Below the pieces are notes generated by a model. That model was not told where the DNA came from, searched no databases, and worked only from the letters and a program-made list of their open reading frames with translations. A program made the translations under genes and the position numbers. Positions 34,601-49,600 of a stretch of DNA of 64,000 bases are shown one piece after another. The stretch covers positions 51,634,404-51,698,403 of the forward strand of contig OZ020268.1 of the NCBI GenBank assembly GCA_963971225.1, given 5' to 3'. This stretch comes from Melieria omissa. Taxonomy: Eukaryota > Arthropoda > Insecta > Diptera > Ulidiidae. Every line of letters starts with the position of its first letter. The first letter of the stretch is position 1.

Positions 34601-37600
34601 GGCAAAGGCCATAAATTCTGTACTTACGATGTGTTGAGAGCAAATGTTTTTGTGGAGCAATTTGATTGAGTTTGGAGAATATATTTTATGACCTTGAGAT
34701 TAAAATTGAAATATGAGTGTGCAATATGAATATCTATGAAGAAATGAGTTTGGGTTGGTTGGGGGAGAATGTTTAAGGTTAGATTAACCCGAATGTGCTG
34801 AATTTGTTTTTCTTTTGAATTTTGCGAAAACATTTTTTTTACGATTTAATACGAACCATAATTGAAAATAATAAACAATTAATTAAATAATAACAAATTT
34901 TGTTGTGCATTTTTAGTGTGACCATTGGTACGCTAGGCGTATTTTATGAGCACAAATTGTTTAGTCATTTAATTATTTTTTTTAATAATATATAGTTTTT
35001 TAATGATATTATCATGAACAAATTTTAATCATTGATTGCTGGATCTATAAAGAGCTCTCTAAGATGCATTAAAATTAACACTGAAATGCTTAAGGGGGCC
35101 AAAGTGACCCCATTAAGGTCTTTTAATATTTCATTCAAAAGCCTTCTGAAAGAAAATATCTTACAAATATTGTCAAAAAAGTTAATTTTTTTGGTATTTT
35201 TGTTTTTTTTTTAATATTTCGTTCAAATATTTTCCAAAAATTTTCTTTTAATATTTTTTTCTTTTAATATTGCATTCAAAAGCCTTCTGAATGAAAATGT
35301 TTTTTGCAAATATTGTCAACAATTTTCTTGTAATATTTTTTTTTCGTTTTTGATACTGTTTTTTGACAATAGATTGTAGGGGAACCAATAATGCAATCAA
35401 GGTTCGGTTTTTTCCATTGAATTCGTTTATTTCTATACTTCCAACATTAATTTTTCTGAAATTTTACTGTCTCTAGTTTGACCGTGATTTGACCTTGAAA
35501 TGTCCCTTACGAAAAATTTATACTAAAACGGTTGTCACGATTCAGCCCATGAAAGTCGTCTGAAACAAAAAAACCAAAATGATTTAGTTTCTTTATGACT
35601 TTGGCTATCGTTTGACACGAGGTTTTTGAAAAATTCCAAAATTTCACGAAACAGGCAACAAACAAACAAAAATGTCTACGTTTTCAAGGTCAAGAATAGC
35701 TGTAAAAATCGTTAAAATGAAAAAAATCTAAAAAGCTCGTGTCAAACGATAGCCACATGTTTTCCGCAAATTTTGATATATCACTTTAGTTAAGTGATCA
35801 ATTAGTTCTCGAGATATCTTGCCAACCAGTTGCAAAAACACAACTTTTGGGAAATTGCATTTAAAGTGGCGATGAGCGCTGCGATAACAGCATGCGGAGC
35901 TATATTCGATGACTCTAAAAACCCCGAAATAATAAGATTTCGGTTATACCCTTTGAATATTATATTTCTAGTACCTTCTAGGCCACAAAACTGCAAAAAA
36001 AATAAAATCGATTTTTTTGAACCAACAAGGTAGAAGACCCCCTTAATATTGCATTCAAAAGCCTTCAGAATGGAAATCTCTCTTGCAAATACTGTCAACA
36101 ATTTTTCTTTTAATATTTCATTCAAAAGCCTTCTGAATGAAAATGTTTCTTGCAAATATTGTCAAAAAATTGTCAAGCCTATTAACCCTCCGATGGGCAG
36201 TAAATAGTTACTACACATTTGCACTTTGTCGTCTGGCCAGATGAAAACTGGGCGAGGCTTCTGACAAAGGTAAAGCACAATGACAGATGACGTTAATTAT
36301 GTTAATATGGTAGGCAACATATGTAAGTATATATATATACAAATTATGTTCATATATACTAACTTAGTTACCCACAAATACACTGTAAAAGGGAGATGAA
36401 TCTGTGAGTTTTTTATTTGTTTGAACCATTTCGTCTGGCCAGACGAAAAAGTCCATCCGAGGGTTAACCTGATTCCAAATGAGCATTAAAAAAAAGTTGA
36501 ATTAGTCAAGCATTCTTCTGTTAAAGGTTAAGGTTTGCCAAAAGCTCTGATATACAAACAAATCATTAAAACAAACTCATTAATGAATATTCAGCTGGGG
36601 GCTCAGCTAAGCACTTTGCATTGCCCATTCCACCTACCAATGAGAGAGAATCGTTAGATTGTTGCTAAAATTAATGATGCAACATCCAGTCAACAATAAC
36701 CACTTCAGCGTAATCACTAAATAACGATTTGCAATTTCTATTAGCACTGCACACAGGGAGTCACTGGCATAATCACGCGCATACCTATTCGCAATCATAA
36801 ATCATATGTTAATTGCGCTGTTGCAGTCCCTGCCGACACATACACACATAAAAACTTCGGAGCGTCTGTATGTATGTTTGTGTACACTTAGGCGCTCTTG
36901 GCGGTTGGCTGTTTGGGCATTTGCCATATTTCCCATGATGGCCACATTGAATACGTGCGGCCGCGGCACATGTTGCGCATTATAATTATAGCCAGAGCCA
37001 AGTAGTCAACAGCACACATAAACCCAAAGACACTCACATATAGACACAGCCAAAACGAATAGCTGAAATTATTAACTAAATACTGCATGGCTTATTGTCT
37101 CAGATAAGTGTGTGACAAATAAATTTCACTCCTCTAATCTATATCACCTTCCTTCGTATTTTTCTACTCGGCCCTATCGATGACAACAACAAGCGGCCCA
37201 AATGAATGGTTAACAAGTGCAGGCGTGCCGCGTAATTGAAAAGGTCCACATGCTGACAACTAAGTAGGACAAGGCGAACAGGTGTACATGCGCTCACTCG
37301 CCCCTGTCCGCTGCACTCGCACGTTGTCTCATTCATAATGTACGCGGTTAACCTAATTTCCGTTTCTGTTTAATATTGCAAACAACACTCGCGGCATAAG
37401 GCAAAGTGTATCAAGGTAAATACGAGAAACCGGCACAGTTAATTGGCGGACCCGCAGAAAAAGACAACTTATAGTTTTTATATAAAAAAAGAAAGAACAT
37501 TTCATTAGGGCGCAACACTGCACAAATCATGGATGGTTATTGAAAAGATTACGCACCAATTAGACCTTAATTACTGGCACATTTACTGCCTAACGTCACC

Positions 37601-40600
37601 AATTAATTATTGGCTTAATTAGTCTTCTGTTGTGTTTTAAAATAAATGTCTTTCGTTATTTGTAAAGACTGAAGTTGTCACAGAGACAACAGAACACTAT
37701 CCATGACACTGTTTAGCTCTAAAGAAATTTTGCTGTCGCTTTTTGAGAACATTCTTGTTGCTGACCCCAAGTAAGGGAACACTCTTTCCTATGCCAAGCA
37801 TTTCGAAGATGCTTTGCCCATCTAAAATAACTCGTCATTAATCCTTTCATGGTTCTGAATTTCATTCTCTCTAATGAGACGAGACATTTAAATCTTCTGG
37901 CAGATATAACTGGCTTGGATAGATGGATGGATGAATGTGAGGGGGAGCCGAGGATATAACCTTAGGGAGGTCATTACCTCCAGCACTCAGGTTTAATAGC
38001 CCATTGTACTTAAGGCTCAGGAAAAAGGCTGATAGAGGAGATGGAAGTGGGAAAAAGAGAAAGGAAGAAAGGGTTATGTGCTTCCCTGTGCAAATTTCCC
38101 GAACTTGTTAATGAAAAATAACTGACTTAGCCTTAGAGCACTTTTTGCTTCAAGTGTACAAAAACAGCCCAAAGCTTAGCAACCTCGTACATTTCAGGGT
38201 TTTCTGGTTCGAGTGTTCTGTCATTTCATGCTTCAGAGGCCCAAGCTAACATCAAGTAGCAAAATATGCTAGAAAGACTCGCATACTTGCTGATTATTTT
38301 TTATGAAACCGACACACAATGCAAGTACATTTAAAAGAAAAGCGCTAAGAAGAATTCTTGGGCCCGTAAAAATAACCAGCAATACGTACCTTCTAACGTG
38401 CAACAATCTAAGTCATGGCGATTCTCAGACCGAGATGTATTATATCTACTATAAACTGAGTTATACACAATTTCTTACAATTAAAATACACCAATTACTT
38501 GTCGATTACTTTCATTTATCGCTCAAACAAATTGTTTGCCCTCAATTACAGTCATAAATTTGTTATTTTGTTATGTTTTTAACTGAGTTATAGGCAAATT
38601 CATGCCTTAAATTACCTATTGATTACTTATCATTACTACTCAAATACGTTGGTTGGTATCACTAAACGTTATAAATTTATTATTTATCAAATGACTTTAC
38701 TTTAAACTGACTTATAGGCTGCTTCTAATATTGAAAAATAATTTAATTACCGGTGGATTTCTTTCAATTACTTCCCGAAAGTGTTTTCTGGCCACGGCAA
38801 AGTATTTAATGTTTTACCCAAAAAATTTGTATACTTAAAACAGAGCAATAAGTAAATACTTACGTATACTCGTCGATTACTTGCAATTACTGCCCCAAAC
38901 GAATTTTTTTCTCCACCAACCATAATGAATTTGTGGCGTAATAACTGTATTTACTTTAAACTTGATTCTAGGCAACTTTCTACCTTCAATTACCTATCGA
39001 TTACTTGTTATTACTGCAAAACTTTGTTTTCGGCATGACTGAACATCATAAATTTATTACTTAATAAGTGTATTTACTTTAAACTGAGTTATGGGCAAAT
39101 TCGTACCTCCAAATATCCATCGATTACTTGCAATTATTGCCGAAATGCGTTTTTTGCATCACTTAACATCACAAATTTATTGTTTAACAAGTTCTTTTAC
39201 TTTAAACTGAGTTATAGGCAACATCTAACATTGAAAAATGCTTTAATTACCGGTGCATTACTTTAAATTACTTCCCGAAAGTGTTTCTCGGCCACGCCAA
39301 GCATCATGAAAGTGTTACTCAATAAATTCGTTTAGTTTAAACTGATTTATACGTAAGTTTTTGCATTTAAAATTCACCAATTACTCACCCAAATACGTTT
39401 CTCGGCCTCATAAAATGTCATTAGTTTATTATTTCTTAAATGTCTCTACTTTAAACTTGATTATGGGCCACTTTAATTACCTATCGATTACTTGCAATTA
39501 TTGCTTAAATGAGTTTTTTCTTGTTTCACCAAACGTTAAAAATTTTCTAATCAATAAATATTTCTTCTTTAAACTGAGTTATTGACAAATTCCCATATTT
39601 AATAATGCACCAATTAACCATCGATTACCTGTAATTTCTCATTCCGCACTTACATTTTAAGCACTTTGCAGCTGCCTTGACACACTAAAACATTGTGGCT
39701 TTTAATATGCCACACAACGATGACTCTTAGTCTGTCTGTCTGTCTGTCTATGGGTGAGTTGATTGTAAGTGCATGTAATTGCATAATTACACTTTATATG
39801 TATATGTGTTCATACACTTGCATGCGTATGTGTGTTAGCATAAGTACACATTCCCTTCAATAACCATAATCACGTCAATTGGTCAATTGAGGACGTCACA
39901 ATGCACCGCACAATGATTGCAAATTAGTTTTATATGAAAATTATATAGCAATCAGTTAATAACTTGCAGCAATTTTCCTAACACTCGTTTACTTGACCCT
40001 AAAAGTTAAACAAATATTAATTAATGCTTAATGAGCGCGACATTAAAAAAGAAAAGCAAAACATAAAAAAATATATCCAATTATTAAAAAGCCATGAAAA
40101 AGGTTTCACCTTTTTATTTTTGGTTATTGAATTCTTGTAAACAATTCTGCTTGCTTGGGAAATTCTAAATGCCAAAGGTTGCAAAGGTTTCAATTACTTG
40201 CGGCGTTGATCAGATTTGCGGCGTGCATTGAACTTTGACCTACAGTTACGAATACGACGGCCAGTTGTGAGCATCGTTGCTGTGCGTCTAATACGGTTAA
40301 CTGTTTACACTGGTCGGTAATTGCTGCGCTTCGCTGCAGGCCACAATCATAAATATTCACCAAGACCGCAATACATCAGTGTCCACAGCAACCGGCGGCC
40401 AGTCGCTAGACCCACTCGAGCCGCCGACGTCAAGTGCCACGCACAACTTGGCCAATATCACTTACCAGCGCCCACAGCAACGCTCGCACTATTCTCCACT
40501 CGCGCAATCTTGCGAAAGCAAAGGATTTCGCCACCACGAATCCTTGCGCGCTTTTGTCCGTGGCGCTGACTTTGTTGCGGAGCAGTGTACAAATATTTAT

Positions 40601-43600
40601 TCATGCGAAATACACTGTTATGCTGATAATAAACAATTATGCTAAATAAATTGTGGCAGCGCAAGCTGCTGCTGGGCTGTTGCTGTTGCTGCTCAAGGCA
40701 GCCCAAACTGACTGCGAATACTGTCTGACGCAAGGATGAGTGTTTGGCTGACTGGCTGCTAAGATTTGCCACGAATCCGCCTTTTATTTTGTTGAGTGCT
40801 TACGGTCGGTCATTGATAGCAGCAGAGTTTGCCTAAAGCTTGAGGCAACTTGAGGCACTTCGGGGCAACTACGCGTCAATTACTTGTGAGCTCTGTGTGG
40901 TAATTGCAATGTAATTGAAGCGACTATAAGCGATAATGCGTGGCATGTACAATTCTGAGCTACGGATGAATCATTGTGCAGATTTATAATTAAAGTTTGG
41001 TATGAAGGGCCGAAATGAATTGGTATTTGATGAATTGTCATGTGATGTGGTCATTTTTAAGTGAACTGGACAAACTTACCTTCAATCAGGAATTGCACAT
41101 GTTTTGTATTATTTGCTTAAGTTTCTTTTGTGATTCTATGACTTTGATATTATTTACTTATTAACTAAGACTAATATTAATATTATTTATTGAATTCTAT
41201 TTGCTTCTACCAAACAAAAAACAAAACATCACAGCTTCGTTCACGAAAGTTTTGGAACTATGGGTAACTTTTGTATTTTTTGCACTAAAAATGCGTGTTC
41301 AATATTGAATCCATAGTTCAAATCGGTTTCATTTTTAGCTCTAAATAGTTGTATTCAATGTTGAATCGTTCGAATCGATTTCATTCAATTTGATTGGTAG
41401 AAACTCAAAAGTTGATAGTTATAACTTCGTTTATATGGTTGGTGACATCTGGTGTAAAGTTTTGAAACTATAGTTAGTTTTGCATTTTTTTAACTGAAAA
41501 GTGGTGTTCAATATTTAATAAATCATTTAATTTGGCTTTATTCAATTTGCTTCGTAGAAACTTAAATGTTTATAACATCAGAACTTCGTTTATATGGGAG
41601 CGACGTCTAATGGGAAGTTTTGGAACTTTGGTTGATTTTGTATTTATGGCATCAAAAAATATTGTTTAATATTGAAAGAATCTTTCAAATCCATTGCATT
41701 CAATTTGCTTGCTAGAAACTCATAAGTTGATAACCTCACAACTTCCTTTGTATGAGCCAAAACTCTCTGGTGGTAACTTTTGGAAAATTGATTAATTTTG
41801 TATTTTTTGTTTCAATAAAGAATATTGTTAAATACTGAAAGAATCTTTCAAATCGGTTTTATACTTTACGAAATACAATGTTTCTTTGTTTCTATTTTCA
41901 TAAAAAATAGGGGGTCCGTCTTACGTTTGACACATCTGGAACCAACCTGAACGTAGTGGAAGCCTATTTTATAAAAACCATAATTTTGTATGGAAGCCTC
42001 ATTAGGTATCAAATATAGCGGGTAAGTATATTTGAAAGAAATGTTAAAAAAAAATTAGTAGGGTCGGTCATAGATATTAACTCTCTATGAGCCATTTCAG
42101 AGCATCTGTGGAGAAGTTTGTTGCATTTTCTAAGACTTTTGATAACTTTTGGTCAAATCTTATCATCATTAGACATTCTAGATTGTCGATAACCCATTAT
42201 TAAGCATCTTCATGCAACATTTAATCGTGTCTACCTTACTTATTCGACTTGTATTATAAAAGCTATTCAATTTTTAATGAGTAGTCAACCAGTTTTGTCA
42301 TAAATAGTTAGTTTTAAAGTTTTAAAATAGTTTTAATTTTTAAAAGTTCTTTCTTGTCTACTTACTGTTTCATCAAATTGGTCGTTGGGCAGACATTGGT
42401 GGCTTTATTGTTATGTGTTATAAAACGTAAACCCTCTTGCCAACGCTTTGTTATTAGTGTTGCATAATACATATTCAATTAACATTATGAAAGTAAACAA
42501 AAGGTGTGCAAAAGAGGCGTACAGACATGCAAAATTTGAAAAAGAGACAAATATAAAAATAGGATATGCAAGTCGTAAAAGAATAAAAGCTAAAAAACAC
42601 ATTAATAACCCAAAAGTAACTACAATATATCACACATAATCAAACCTTAATGAGCACAACGAACGCCCATCATAGAGGTAAACATTCAACATATTGACAT
42701 GTAAATTGCGTGCGCTTAGTTTTAGTAATTAAATTGTTATTAGTAGTTAGAAGAGGCAGAGGAACAGGAAGAAGTAAGAAAGTAAGGTAAGGGAGAGTAA
42801 GAGTTAGAGGAAGAGAGAAAGTGTGCTGGCAACCAGCTCTTAGTTATTAGTGACATAAAACGTTAACGTTAATAGAGACAATAACATTTTTACGCAACAT
42901 TTTAATGTGCCAGCAACATGCAAACACAGAACATGAAAAAAAAACAATTGAAAGACAGCAGAAAGAGGGACATTTTCAGCTCAGAGAGGGTTCAAAGAGG
43001 CCATAAGTGGCTGTTAGAGCAGTCGAAGCACTAAAAACAGGCAGCAACAGTTGGTTGGGCATAAATAATACACATTATTATTGACAGTTTGCATGCAACA
43101 GACAGCTTTGTAGAACTGTTTTCACAAAAACAAAACCAAACAACAAAAATTGGTAAAAAACCAAAGGTGGGTAGAAGCACTTACTGTTTTTTCAAACACA
43201 TCATGGGGCAAATATTATTCGCTTTAACATTATGTGTTATTTTCCTAATGCCATCTAACCAGATCTACAAAGAATCAGAGGTTTCGAAAATAATTATAAA
43301 ATGACATATTTAAGTTTTATCAATTTTAATTCAAATTTGTTATTCATGAGTGTTTCGAAAAGTTAGTATTTTCGTGATGTAAAAGTAATTTATGGGATGC
43401 CTACACATAATAGCATATTTTTACATATATTTTTTATTATTTTTTCAGTAAATTTTTGTATCTAATCCTAAAAAATGAAAAATTCCAGGGAATCCAAAAT
43501 CTCTAATAAGAAATCCCCTACAACTCACCTACAATTTTATTGCACTTACAATATTTGTCAAACCTTTCTTCTCAATGAAATCTATTTCCTCACATATTAA

Positions 43601-46600
43601 ACAAAACTAATGGTTTTTGTTACACAGTGTAACTTTAATTAGACACCCAAAATACCCATTCCGCCGCCTTCGCACCATAGAAAAGTCTCATCAAAACCCC
43701 AACCATATGCAAATGTCTTTTGCAGCCCATCAATCTTCCTTCCTTCTATCCGCCTCACCCTCTTCCATGTCAACAACATTGCCTGATTTTATTGTTATTT
43801 GCACAACAAAAGTTAAGAAAGCCGACGCTGTTGATACAGAAAACTGTTCTGTCATAAGTCGCCATTGTTGTCGTTGTTGTTTTTGGCTTTGGATTTTTGT
43901 TGCCACCAAAAGTTGATAAGACAAACTTGGTCGTTGTCAAAGTTGTAGCAGACTGGTTTTTCATAAGAACTTCAGCCCCACATATGCAACTCATATGCTT
44001 TTTTTGGCGCCATATTGTGTGCTTATGCTCCGCACTTAGGCGCAGCCCAGTGAAATTTAATCAGTACGACTTCTCATAAAAAGTAAAAGTTTAATTGCAT
44101 CGACGCCATGGAAAATCTTTAAAACGCATTAAAATTGCAAACTTGCCTTCAGTTCGAGCCAGCAACAACGAATTACTTCGACTAAAACTTTGAATGATTA
44201 CAATTTAGCACTTTTGCAGCCACTGGCACCTGCCAAGCGATTTACTTGTAGCTGACGTGAGGAAACGTCTTTCGCCGCCGCAGCAGACGTGAAACTTTGC
44301 AATTGCACCTTAAGCACTTAAGTTTGGCGCATGTTTCGCTGCAAAAGGGCTGTAAGCTGAACTTTTATACCAAAATATGATTCTATATCCTTAATCGTTT
44401 AAGAGATATAAAACAAACCAGTCGCTTTACAATATGATTCTATATCTTGAATCCTTTAAGAGATATAAAACAAACTAGTCGCTTTACAAACGAACGGACA
44501 AACAGACCGACGAATGGCCGAGTCTCCCCATTCACATTAAACTCACCTTTGCCGTTGCAGCATCCGGACAAATAACATGATGATATGTTATATTTATATA
44601 ATCTGTATTCGAACATATTGTCAGTGAACGTTTATCCAGCGCCACCAAATCTGTACCGTTCTTTTTTGTCACCTTATCCAGTATTTTTGGATCCTGAAAG
44701 AAACACAAAAAATCGGAGAAAAGAAAATAGGAATTATTTGGATCGGACAAATGGTTTTTCTTATCATGAAAAATACATATACGAGTTAGGTAAAAACAGG
44801 ACATAAAGTGCTCAGAGAGAGAATATTTCCATTCCTAAATAATTTTCCATCAACCAATTGAAAAGAGATCAACAAAGAATAAATCTTTGTGGAGTTGGAA
44901 ACGAGCCACAGTTTATGTGGGTTTGGGATGACATTTCAGATATATCATTTAAAGTTGAAATGATGGTGAAACTAATCTTTATTTAGGTGTCCACCTTTGA
45001 TAGTTTACCCACATCGATAGTTTCCATTGGGTTGTCACTGGTAGCTGAGAAACTAGTAGGTGTCCACAATGCATGGATTATCCATGAGACCATAGAGTAG
45101 CTAAGAAACTTGTAGAAGTCTAACTTGAATGGGTTATCGATGAGGCTACAGGGTTGTCACTGGTAGAAAGAAACTAGTAGATGTCCTCCTTAGATGGGTT
45201 TTCCATGAAGCCATAGCGTAGCTGATAAACTAATGGATGTCTAACTTGTATGGGTTATCCATGAGGCCTTAAAATTTCCACTGGTAGCTGAGAAACGTAT
45301 AGATGTCTTTTTTGGATGGGTCTCATGGATGCCATCGGATTGTTACTCGTAACCGAGAAACTAGTAGGTGTCTACTGCGCATGGATCATCCATGAGTCCA
45401 CAGGATAACTAAGAAACTTATAGATGTCTAACTTGGATGGGTTACCCATGATATCATAGAGTAGCTGTAGCCATGAGGCTATAGGGTTGTTACTGCTAGC
45501 TGAGAAACTTATTGATGTCCTCCTTGGATGGGTTAGGCATGAGACAATAGGGTAGCTGAGAAACTTATAGATGTCCACCGTGCATGGTTTATCCATGAGG
45601 CCATAGGGTTGTCACTGTTGGTAGATGTTCACCTTGGATCGGTTATCGATGATACCATCGATTGTCATTATGGTCTGAGCTGTGAAACTTATAGACATCT
45701 ATACTTGAAGACTATGAAGTTGTCACTGCCTGAAAGAGTACCAGGCTGCTCGTAATCCTAAGGTTTGTGGAAAATCCACTTGCTTCAATCAAAATTTTGA
45801 ATCAAGCAGACATACACATTCCCAGTGAATGGACAAAACAGGATCTTAAAGGAAACCAGAACGTTTCTAGGTTTTAAAAGAACCAACCAACTTTTATAGT
45901 TGGTTTCGGTTTTAAGGATTCATTGCACTGCTAGTAGATGTAATAATAATTTAATTATAATTGATTGGCACGACAGCCCGCTTACGCGAGACTAAGGCCT
46001 AGCTTCCCGCAACCACCCGTGTTGTGCGTGTGAATTTTGTACGCGGGTGGAAGGGACCTACAGTTTTATGCCGGTTCCGAACGGCAGGTTGGGAGCTTTC
46101 TGCATGCGACTCACTGGACCGCGCACTAACCAACTGAGCCACGGCGGCTGCTAGTAGATGTACCTTCCTATAAAACGGAGATCAGCTTACTTTCTCAAAG
46201 TCTGGCTACATTAAACGCACAGAACTTGGCTCTGACTTCATCCAGACTTAATCACTTTGGCCCAGATTCAGTTAGAGAAGATTGCGGACCTCTTAAAGAG
46301 AGGACGCCTGGATGTGGCGATGCTTACTGCGGTTATCGTGGAACACTGGTCCTTTAAAGAACATGCAGCCAAGTTGGGCATCCCCTACAAAATCTAGAAA
46401 AACTAGTAAAATTTGGGCTATGCTCGCTTCTTGCCTTCATTAACCTCTCCGGATGCCAAAGCATTGCCACTCTAACCTATCAACCAACCAACTGGCTTCT
46501 ACTATTACTGATCAAGTTCTGTTTCCAAGTTTACTATTCTCGATGTTGCGGGTTGTTTTTTAATATATAAAACTTTCTGTTTGGTTTTTGTCTCATGTCT

Positions 46601-49600
46601 ACCTTTAACTGAGAACAAAAGAGCAGGCGCGGATTCAGGGGGGTGTTTTAGGGGTTGAAACCCCTCCCGATATATTTGGATCGCCTATAAAACTATATAC
46701 AAATTAAAAGGCATTTTACAAATATTAAAGAATTACTTTTTGAAACCCCTCCCCCCCGAAATATTTTTCTGAATGCGCGCCTGCAAAAGAGACTTCGTGG
46801 TCTTGGGAGCACACCACCTTGGGACCACGTTTCTTATCATACGTAATCTTTATTCAAAGACCGTAAGACAACATAAAACCAAAAGACGTTAGTTGTTTCA
46901 TTCGGCTCGAACTGGTTGAGTTGAATACTTAGAAGGTAGATTAGGTTAGTTTAAACTGGATTCGAATGGCTCAAAGGAGCTCACTGAGGTCCTATTATTA
47001 TATTGTTGAAAGTGTTTATGGACCCAGGCTTGTACTTCTCTGAGACCGCAGTTCCAAGCCACTACAATCTTCACACTATACACAGTGATGGTTCAAGCTT
47101 CCTTAAATTGAAATCAGCAAGAAATGCTTTCGATACCTTAAAACTCCTAAAAAGTTATATCTATGTTTCAATTAACTTGTAATGACCATCAATTTGAATT
47201 AATCTTTACCATTAAACATTGTTAAAGTCAAATTTTCACCGAGTTACAATTAAATGTTCTACAAGTTCCAAATCGCTTGCAGCTATAACCGTTTAAAGGC
47301 AAACTTTATTAAGACTGAACTGCATAGCGCCATTCAATTCAATTTCTGCCCTCTTGCACTTCAACCCATCACTTCGTCATCGTATTGTGGAAATTTCATC
47401 ACATTTTCCCCTACTGTCCTCGACTTTGTTCCGGCCACTGCACTTCTTTAGCTGGCAATTTGCATTGCAACATTGCCATAACAAATTTTCTCTATTATTC
47501 TAATAACTTGGCTGTCGACTTTCTGGATTCATCTTGTTTCGTTGCAAAAGTTTGTGTCCCAAGAAAAATGTCTGTCTTCTTGAAAATATTTATTTGCATG
47601 CTTAAGGCAATGGAAGCATAAGAGAAGTGGAAGTGCAATAAGCTGGCACACACACACGCACACGCTGACAGCGCGACAGGAGTGGGGAACTTTCATGTAA
47701 ATTGGAGCACTTTCTTACTTTTTTGCTACCTGGGCGCATTGGGTTTTAGCGGCGAGTCAGAGTTAGTGTTGCACGAACTGGCTGTACAGATGCACAAAAA
47801 TGTTAAAATAAATATTAGTTTGTTGGTACTTGTAAGGAGTTGGTACTTGTTGGGGTTTTTTTAAGAGATACTGCTAAGATTTTGCACTGAACTGTAGCTG
47901 GCAAAACTGGCCCAAGAAGAGTGTCGTAAGTTTACTGGTCACACATTTAACATGTTGATTGGCGAGTGAGAAAGTGGAACAAAGTTAAAAGTTAAAGTTG
48001 ATTGCCTTGCAAGATGACCACAGATACTTGTAGACGTTCCCCCAATGAGTGAATTATAATCCAAATAAGGAGAAAACCTAACCCTCAAAACGTTGAAGTT
48101 TTCACTGACTTCTAAATGCTGACATTGCCATCTCCATACCACATCAAATGTTCAATTCTAATGGTATTTGTTGCTCTTTTTTCTACCCGTTTGTGATTTG
48201 CATTCGCCGATTTGTCTACCTTCTGCACATAAAATGTGCACACGTGCATTAAATTAACATTGTACCAAAACACCACCAAGGATCTCTGCCCACAGGACAT
48301 TGACAAAAACAAACATGAAAAGAAAATGGCAACAATTTAGCATGAAATTCATGCCAGCAATGCAGCAAAATTTGGGTAGAAAGCTGCACGTTGCAGCATT
48401 AATAATCCGCTGCGTTGTGATTGCTTCTATGTACTTTGTTGCTATGCTTTTTTGTTATCGTTGGTTTTCCCCTCTTTCTGACTGTTTCGCTGTAAATTTT
48501 TTCTACCAATTTGTGTGAGTTTAATGAAACTTTCTAGTACACTGAGTATGAAACATAAAAGTAAAGTAAATTTCTCATTACGTACAGCAAAATGTGGGTT
48601 ATGAAATGATGCGAGTGTTGCCACACGATAATTTTTACCACCCTGTTCTTGTTGTTGCTCAGTGTTGGTTCAGTGCTCAGTGTTAGTAATAGTGATATTC
48701 GTTGTGCTACAAACAACAACGCCATCAAAGATCTTCGTTCTGAATCATCAAAAGCCAAAGCTTGACCAATAGAACTTCCGGGAAAAATAGTTCAATTCAA
48801 CATGGGTTCATGTCAAGCAATGTGAACATATTTTCAATGCAATAATAAAATGTTAAACAATTTTATGTTATGGAGTTTTTAACACCTCAAATTCTTCACT
48901 TGGCTATGCTTCATGTAATAAAAAAATTACCAAAAATATGGCTTACTGCTAACAAATTCAGTCTTAATGAACTGATTATAAGATACTAAAAATAATGCAT
49001 GAAAGAGTCAAAAAAATCAACAACAAAAAATTCTTCTTCGAAAAATCAGAATTTGTATTGACAAAACCCACTTTCTTGACATTCATAGAAAATGTAAAAC
49101 ATGAATAAATAAGCAAAATTAACCAAAACAATTAAAAATAAATAAATAAAAAAATAAAATAAATAAATAAAAGTACAAAATCTGCAGCAGCTGACGGGGT
49201 CTGACTGCCGCTGACCTCGTTTCACATGCTACGCTCTCCATACTTGCTCTACCTGAACACTCTCTCTTTCCAACCTCTACACTTTTCTCCCATTCTCTCC
49301 CCCTCCATCTCTTCCCATTTCACTCTCCCCACCATGCAGCTATCTTTCCTGATCCACTTTTTATTTATTAACTCTCACTTGATTGACCAGCCATTGACAG
49401 CGCCTCTCTTCATGTCACGTTTCGGTCGTCATTTGTCGTTCTTGTAAATTAAATTTTAAACTTGCAATTTCATGAGCACATACACACACACACACACGCA
49501 TACACACTGACCTTGGCCAACTGGCCAGCCACGATTTATTGAACGATTTTTGTTGTTTTGTTTTGACAGTTGACAGCGTTCGTCGCGCACCCGCTGTGCC

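Noticed and set aside
35091..36047. A 1-kb transposon bounded by TTAAGGGGG and CCCCCTTAA
   Set aside because: Only about 10 bases match; the inner sequences differ and the flanks belong to a tandem repeat, so the match may be chance.
40321..40772. Overlapping frames of 71-104 codons on both strands
   Set aside because: They owe their length to higher GC; no splice signals, family motifs or codon pattern favour one frame.
42448..42639. 63-codon frame on the plus strand over the exon 4 region
   Set aside because: It begins at the edge of the norpA exon on the other strand and resembles no known protein.
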